Notes under the pieces: model-generated
The model's database searches: none
Told to the model about the DNA's origin: nothing
What the model saw: only the letters and a program-made list of their open reading frames with translations
Shown: positions 58,946 through 64,000 of the stretch, in pieces
Layout of the letters: each line of letters starts with the position of its first letter
Position numbering within the stretch: position 1 is the first letter of the stretch
Source: Przewalskia tangutica
Lineage: Eukaryota; Streptophyta; Magnoliopsida; Solanales; Solanaceae
Length of the DNA stretch: 64,000 nucleotides
NCBI GenBank assembly: GCA_029844215.1
Contig: CM056724.1
Span: forward strand, 74,171,093 to 74,235,092
Reading direction: 5' to 3'
Position numbers and translations under genes: made by a program

Positions 58946-60021
58946 GTTATGCCAACGTTGACTGTAGAGACAGGTTGGTTCGGTTCCAGTTTCCTGGCGA
59001 GCCAGTTATCGAGTGGAAGGGCAACACAGCGTCGCCGATGGGTAGGTTTATTTCTTACCTCAAGGCTAGGAAGATGGTGCAGAAAGGGTACATCTATCAT
59101 CTGGTTCGGGTATTTGATACAGAGGCTGAGGTGCCAGTTCTTCAGTCAGTGCCAGTGGTTAGGGAGTTTCCAGATGTGTTCCTAGACGATCTTCCGGGTA
59201 TCCCTCCTGAGAGGGAGATTGAGTTTTGTATTGACATGTTGCCAGACACTCGACCTATTTCCATTCCGCCATACAGGATGGCACCTGCTGAGTTGAGGGA
59301 GCTGAAGGACCAGCTGAAAGATTTGCTGGAAAAAGGCTTTATCAGGCCTAGTGTTTCTCCCTGGGGAGCGCCAGTTTTGTTTGTGAAGAAGAAGGATGGG
59401 ACGCTGCGTATGTGTGTTGATTACAGGCACCTAAATAAGGTAACCATCAAGAATAGGTACCCCCTCCCCAGGATTGATGATTTGTTTGACCAGTTGCAGG
59501 GTGCGAGGTGTTTCTCCAAGATAGACTGCGATCCGATTTATCATCAGGTGCGAGTTCGAGAGGCAGATATCCCAAAGACTGCATTCAGGACCCGGTATGG
59601 GCACTATGAGTTCAGGGTTATGTCTTTCGATTTGACCAACGCTCCTGCGGTATTTATGTATTTGATGAACCGGGTGTTCAAGCCATTTTTGGATACATTT
59701 GTGATAGTATTCATTGACGACATCCTGGTTTATTCGCGTACAGAGCAGGAGCATGCAGATCACTTGAGGACGGTACTTGGGGTCCTCCGGAGCCTGCAGT
59801 TATTCGCCAAGTTCTCCAAGTGTGAGTTTTGGTTGGCCTCAGTGACATTCCCGGGGAACATTATTGGGGCTGATGGTGTTTGGGTGGATACGACAAAGAT
59901 TGAGGCAGTCAAGTCTTGGCCGAGACCTACTACTCCGACCGAGGTGAGCAGTTTCTTAGATTTTGGCAGTTATTATCGAGGTTTGTGGAGCGCTTTGCTT
60001 GATTTTAGCACCGCTGACTAG
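58849..60021 (+). CDS. pol: Reverse transcriptase fragment of K pol (390 codons open)
   Basis: The longest clean reading frame in the window. It has no true ATG because it is the middle of a polyprotein. Residues 1-60 are the protease end (DFDVIMGMDWL), residues 85-130 the linker (ELPGIPPERE-like), and RT begins near residue 155. The palm motif is FIDDILVYS at residues 288-296 (59710-59736), holding both catalytic aspartates. SKIDCDPIYHQ (59515-59547) is a garbled form of the conserved motif that carries the third aspartate; the Asp is kept but the following residues differ. After residue 365 the text degenerates (SFLDFGSYYRGLWSALL) and ends at TAG (60019-60021). RT copies element RNA into cDNA in the particle. 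Confidence 0.9.
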   Translation: MSGVYSRSSTADLIELEMTDFDVIMGMDWLASCYANVDCRDRLVRFQFPGEPVIEWKGNTASPMGRFISYLKARKMVQKGYIYHLVRVFDTEAEVPVLQSVPVVREFPDVFLDDLPGIPPEREIEFCIDMLPDTRPISIPPYRMAPAELRELKDQLKDLLEKGFIRPSVSPWGAPVLFVKKKDGTLRMCVDYRHLNKVTIKNRYPLPRIDDLFDQLQGARCFSKIDCDPIYHQVRVREADIPKTAFRTRYGHYEFRVMSFDLTNAPAVFMYLMNRVFKPFLDTFVIVFIDDILVYSRTEQEHADHLRTVLGVLRSLQLFAKFSKCEFWLASVTFPGNIIGADGVWVDTTKIEAVKSWPRPTTPTEVSSFLDFGSYYRGLWSALLDFSTAD

Positions 60022-60461
60022 GTGACTCGGGCGCCAAGTTTCGATGGACGAGGCTTGCGAGAAGGGTTTCGATTCTTTGAAGGAAAGGTTGACTACGGCC
60101 GCCTTACTCCTCCTGAGGGGTTAGACGGGTACGTGATCTATTGTGATGCCTCGGGTATCGGGCTAGGGTGTGTTTTGATGCAGCACGACAAGGTTATATC
60201 CTATGCTTCCCGACAGTTGCGGAAGCATAAGAGGAATTACCCTACCCACGACTTAGAGTTGGCCGCAGTTATTCATGCCTTGAAGATTTGGAGACATTAT
60301 TTGTATGGGGTTCATGTGGACATTTATACAGACCACAAGAGCCTCCAGTATATCTTCAGGCAGAGGGAGCTGAACTTGCGACAGAGACGGTGGTTAGAGT
60401 TGTTGAAAGATTATGATATTGATATTCTATACCATCCGGGGAAAGCCAACGTGGTTGCTGA
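60022..60461 (+). pseudogene. pol: RNase H domain of K pol, truncated
   Basis: Same frame as RT beyond one TAG. The first 30 codons are garbled, then YCDASGIGLGCVL (60138-60176), DLELAAVIHALKIWRHYLYG (60250-60309), YTDHKSLQYIF (60325-60357) and the terminal HPGKANVVAD (60431-60460). These supply the D, E, D, D residues of an RT-linked RNase H, which degrades template RNA. The frame stops two codons later because the minus LTR of L begins at 60462, removing the junction to integrase. Confidence 0.88.
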
Positions 60462-62970
60462 TGTCACGACCTGACCACGGACCCGTGACTGGTGCCTTAT
60501 CCCGGGCACCCTTGTGATACAACATCAGAGAAAACCAGCGGAATATAAAGTCACAACAAGAACCCATACATATAAAAATAAGCAGGCTAACCCAAAATGG
60601 CTACCTATATTACAACAAAACTGAACAGCTATATCCTTAACAACCCAAGCTATAACAGGGCTACAAGCCTCTAAGAAAGAGTAAACACTATGACGGGACA
60701 AGGCCCCGTCATCCCCCTGAATGTACAAATATCTACAACACCGGGGAGAACCGTACCAAAAGTCGAGCCTCCGGAGAAATGGAGCTCCTGACACCTGAGT
60801 AAAGATCCTAAGAATGAGGATCCACCACCTGCTTTCCCTTACCTGCGGCATGAACGCAGCCCCCGAGGAAGGGGGTCAGTACACAATGTACCAAGTATGT
60901 AAAACTGGAAAATACTGTAATAATAACATATGTTTAAAATAAACTGGAGTCATGGAAGAGAGTCAAAATACCGTACACTGTGCCTCACTAACAATGAGAG
61001 TAACAAGTATAAACTTTACTGCATAAAATAGGAGGCTCATGATCAAAACAGGATCTCCCGCCCGTAGTATCATTAAGCAATCCTACTCCTGGGACTATTT
61101 CACCCGCATGGGTCGTGTGGACCCGCATAAGGTCAACACCTCGCATGGGACTATTTCACCCGCATGGGACTATTTCACCCGCATGAGGTCATCCGTCTCG
61201 CATGGGACTATTTCACCCGCATGGGACTATTTCACCCGCATGGGACTATTTCACCCGCATGAGACTATTTCACCCGCATGGACCCTGTGGGCCGCATGAG
61301 TACAAGCGCCACACTCGCATCATGGGTAGCAAATCCATGGCATAAATAGTAACAATAATAATAATAAGAATATATAAATCAGCGCAACCGGCTATCGTAC
61401 ATAACATAAGCGCTACCGGCTTATCATAACGTAAACGTAAGCAAGTTAAGAATATCTCCTAACTTCTTAATAACATTTCTAGTACATCCTCTCATTTTAG
61501 TTACTTAAGGCACTACATGTCGTTTTAAACAGAAAATCCGGGAATTCAACCCAAGTACCACGTTCCTTAAACCTTTCAAGAAAATGACTCCTTTTATGCA
61601 AAACTCCCAAGATACTACTAACCATAGTATCAAGTCACGCTTATCTTTAAGAATACAATAGGCTTTTAGATCAAGTGACTTCATTTCTTTCAAAACCTTA
61701 GGCAATTAATGACTTAAAAATAATTTGTCTTTCACAAATTCAAATCCTTTATCCGTACTTATTTTACTTGGAGTAAACCTTTCCTTATTAACCTTTCATA
61801 AAATCAATACAACCAACTTCCCATAAAGTTGTTATATAAACACATCCCCCTATATCCAAGGGACTTATACTTTTGTACGAAACAAGTATCATATACTTAA
61901 AACAAGTGAAGAATGTCAAATATTGTACGTCTACCGTACTACATAGGTACAACTACTCATGCTCAAGAGATAAGAAAGCTCCGCATACCTCTTCGGTCAA
62001 TCCACTTGCTAAATCCAAAATACCGCACGTAATATGTCAACCTATAATGACCATAATACGTTTATTAACCTCTAATTTCAATGTAGAATATTCCAAGTTC
62101 AAGTTACTAATTCCTAAGGAAAATTGGGCAGCATTTCCTTTGTTTCTACATACTTTTTTTTCAAGGCCGAATACAACATCCAAACGCCACATTTAAGGCT
62201 CAACAATCCAACCATATCAAAAGGGGATTACACACCTAAACTTGGGTGTGTAAAATTCTGCCCCATAAGGTACAACAATTAACTTAACAAGTTTAAGGTA
62301 GTTTTTAGGCTACAACATGCTCACATAATCTTCTTAGCCAATTCTTTCACATCCAACCCACATTTCTTACATGCAATGAATCTAAGAGCATTATTTACTA
62401 CTACAAGTTCCTTCTTCTTCACATGCAACACAAATAACTAGCTACAAGAGAAGAATTATTACCTTAGAGCTTTAGCCAAAATTATTCCAACGAATTTGCT
62501 AGCCTCTTTTCCAAGAACACCACCATAATAACTCCTACAAGCTAGACATAAGATTCCTTCTTGTCCTAACTTTTTCAGATTTTCCTAAGGCTTTGAATTC
62601 CTCTTGGAATTCTAGAGAGAAGTGAGAGCTTTAGTTTAGAGAGAGGTGAGAGTTTGAAGAATGACCAAGTCTTGAAGACTTGGTCAATAAGTAGTGCATG
62701 CAAAATCAGATGGGGGGGACACTTGTCACCCACCCATGACCTCTTTTAAAACAAAACAGTGCAGAAATCCCCACTCAACTTCGCAGAACCCGCCTCGGCG
62801 CCGCGGACTGGCCGCGGCGCTGAAACCTGCGGACTCGGAACTCCGGCCGCTACCGAAATTACCCGCCTTGGCGCTGAGGCCCCCGACCGAAATTATTCAT
62901 CAACCTATTTTTAAGTCTTAACTCCTTTCGTACGGCCCCATACGCATGGTCTGAACTAAGGGGTATAACA
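60462..62970 (-). repeat. 3' LTR of L (2509 bp)
   Basis: Plus strand begins TGTCACGACC and ends GGGGTATAACA. U5 hairpin at 60691-60711 (TGACGGG...CCCGTCA), 19-bp repeats 61085-61300, GTACG...CGTAC dyad near 61926-61940, conserved ACTTCCCATAAAG core near 61815, candidate exon equivalents near 61985-62045, and an odd GC-rich patch at 62775-62895. No convincing TATA box seen. Confidence 0.85.
61085..61300 (-). repeat. 19-bp tandem repeat in L LTR
   Basis: GCATGGGACTATTTCACCC repeated head to tail with a few diverged or longer units (about eight matches). The same unit appears in I (24573-24625) and, on the plus strand, in the LTR of K (56390-56470). Confidence 0.9.
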
Positions 62971-63123
62971 TTCTCCCCCCCTTAGAAACATTCGTCCCGA
63001 ATGTTCCTTCTTGGCTTACACAAATCACAATATCGACATAGACCCTCTTAGCTATTCCTTTTTTGCAATTAAAAACGCTCCACATTCCACAACAATACTC
63101 AAGCATAACTGCTAAATTAAAAC
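62971..63123 (-). other. Polypurine tract, hairpin and 3' interior edge of L
   Basis: CTAAGGGGGGGAGAA on the minus strand adjoins the LTR, then AACATTCG, GGA, CGAATGTT at 62986-63008. The remaining 115 bp are non-coding. Confidence 0.85.
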
Positions 63124-64000
63124 TGTTACACCCCGGAAGTTCCAGGATACGTTTCTAAGAACGTACGTAAGAACTCAAACGTTAAGATTTGAGACGTGTA
63201 AAAATTTATCGGAATTATGGAATTGTCGGAAAACGAAATATTGCGACGAACGGGAGGGCGACACGTGTCACCCCCCTTTATGGACATGGACGAAATGTGA
63301 AAGGGTGGAATGGTCAATTGACCATAATTTATGATGAAGTCTTGCAAGACAAATAAGCTTGACAACATTGACCAAGTCAATGACCCCACTTAGCTTGTTT
63401 TTAATTAAAATGAATCCAAACCACCCATTTGTTCTAATATTGACCCTCCATATTTTTATATAAGCTCCCTAGTAGTGCAAGACTTTGTCATTCACTACAC
63501 TTAGAAAATTTTTGAAACTTGTTCTTGCACTAGAGAGAGGGCTCACGGTTTAGGGGGTTTTCAAGAAGGAAAAATTTCCAATTTTTGTCCAATAATTCCC
63601 CCACCTTAAACCAAGGTACCTAAGGATATTATAAGTGTTTCTCAATAGAAAGATCCCGGAAAAATGGTGTTTTCATATTAGTCGCAAGGCGAAAACCTAA
63701 AGGGTTATTCAACTTTGAAGTTGAAACTTGAAGATGAGTTTTTCATAAGCTTCTAAGGGTGGATTGGAGTGGATTGGAATGTCGGAAGGAGGAGCTAAAG
63801 GTGCTAGGGATCGACTTGTACTCTTGGAGCATATTTGGGCTAATTGAGGTTGACATACTACGTACGACGATTGGACTTAGCAAGTGGATTAAACCGAAGA
63901 GGTATGTGGAACTTTCTTATCTCTTGAGCATGATTAAGTTGTAAATGTATAGTACGGTAGACGTACAAGAGTTTGACAAATCTAGTCTATTTGATATCCT
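63124..64000 (+). repeat. LTR M, left part, lacking the leader intron
   Basis: TGTTACACCCCG start, TATATAAG at 63457-63464, leader collinear with G up to GGGCTAATTGAG at 63848. It then jumps directly to GTTGACATACTA, collinear with K from 55510. A 53-nt segment then ends GAAGAG|GTATGT at 63901, and the GTACG...CGTAC dyad is at about 63953. Runs off the window. Confidence 0.82.

Larger units (their letters stand above)
54210..60461 (+). mobile_element. Tekay/Del-like Ty3/gypsy retrotransposon K with gag-pol (truncated by L)
   Basis: LTR 54210-57091, PBS, gag, protease, RT and RNase H in the standard order for chromovirus-type Ty3/gypsy. RNase H is cut at 60461 by element L; integrase and the 3' LTR are not in the window. 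This is the only coding-competent design here, although the reading frame is broken at several points. Confidence 0.9.
60462..63123 (-). mobile_element. LTR retrotransposon L, 3' end (interrupted by M)
   Basis: A complete minus-oriented LTR (60462-62970), then PPT and the start of the interior to 63123, where LTR M cuts in. PBS, gag or pol of L are not visible. It is inserted in the RNase H of K; the matching target duplication would be outside the window. Confidence 0.8.

Noticed and set aside
61039..61299. Open frame with repeated TISPAWDYFTRMG-type peptide
   Set aside because: Product of the 19-bp tandem repeat; all frames stay open because the unit lacks stops. No start context or conservation as protein.
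61085..61300. Possible CRISPR-like array
   Set aside because: Units are directly adjacent with no unique spacers, and the surroundings are a plant LTR.

Overview
This window looks like intergenic heterochromatin from a flowering plant with a large nuclear genome. I find no host gene, tRNA, rRNA or organelle sequence. Essentially every base belongs to Ty3/gypsy-type LTR retrotransposons or their non-autonomous derivatives. The evidence is long LTRs starting TGTTA(T/C)A and ending GTGACA, primer-binding sites of the TGGTATCAGAGC type (plant initiator tRNA-Met), polypurine tracts next to the 3' LTRs, and one recognisable gag-protease-reverse transcriptase-RNase H region of chromovirus (Tekay/Del-like) character at 57295-60461. 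The host species cannot be fixed from this sequence; an asterid-like eudicot is only a guess.

Layout. I use letters for elements. Left tower: A (minus, 1-8536, left end outside) sits in the 3' LTR of F (minus, 8537-17309). F sits in the 5' LTR of G (plus, 17310-24196). G sits in a minus LTR H (only 24197-24515 visible), and H sits in an old minus LTR I (24516-25214 and 53773-54106). Middle tower: D (plus, 25215-53772) is inserted in I. B (minus, 32552-51464) is inserted in the 3' LTR of D. C (minus, 42162-51366) is inserted in the 5' LTR of B. All three middle insertions are bracketed by 5-bp target-site duplications that I can read: TATAG for D, AACCC for B and GTGTT for C. Right tower: an LTR start J (54107-54209) interrupts I, and K (plus, 54210 onward, the only element with pol) interrupts J. 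L (minus, from 60462) interrupts K inside RNase H, and M (plus, from 63124) interrupts L and runs off the window.

Families. Fam-1 (A, C) has about 3.4-3.6 kb LTRs around a 2.0-2.1 kb interior holding only a decayed gag. Fam-2 (B, D, F) has about 3.5 kb LTRs around a 2.6-2.7 kb interior with a truncated gag and the C-terminal part of integrase; protease, RT and RNase H are gone. G (fam-3) has 3.7 kb LTRs and only 1.2 kb of interior with no recognisable gag or pol. K, with an LTR related to that of G, carries gag-pol and is the best candidate in the window for the type that supplies enzymes in trans. These non-autonomous elements keep LTR ends, PBS, PPT and a shared internal non-coding block, which fits mobilisation by a partner.

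The most interesting structure is inside the LTRs. Families that differ widely still share (i) a TATA box only about 330-430 bp from the LTR start, leaving a leader of about 2.5-3 kb; (ii) an apparent GT-AG leader intron whose flanking segments are conserved, and which is exactly absent from the LTR of M; (iii) paired GTTATAAC palindromes around an ACTTCCCATAAAG core; (iv) U5 stem-loops, one with a compensatory base pair; (v) a family-specific minisatellite at a similar place. One caution affects everything: copies that should be near-identical differ mostly at CAG, CTG, CCGG and homopolymers, by small indels rather than transitions. This looks like uncorrected read error, so stops, frameshifts and LTR ages here should not be taken at face value.
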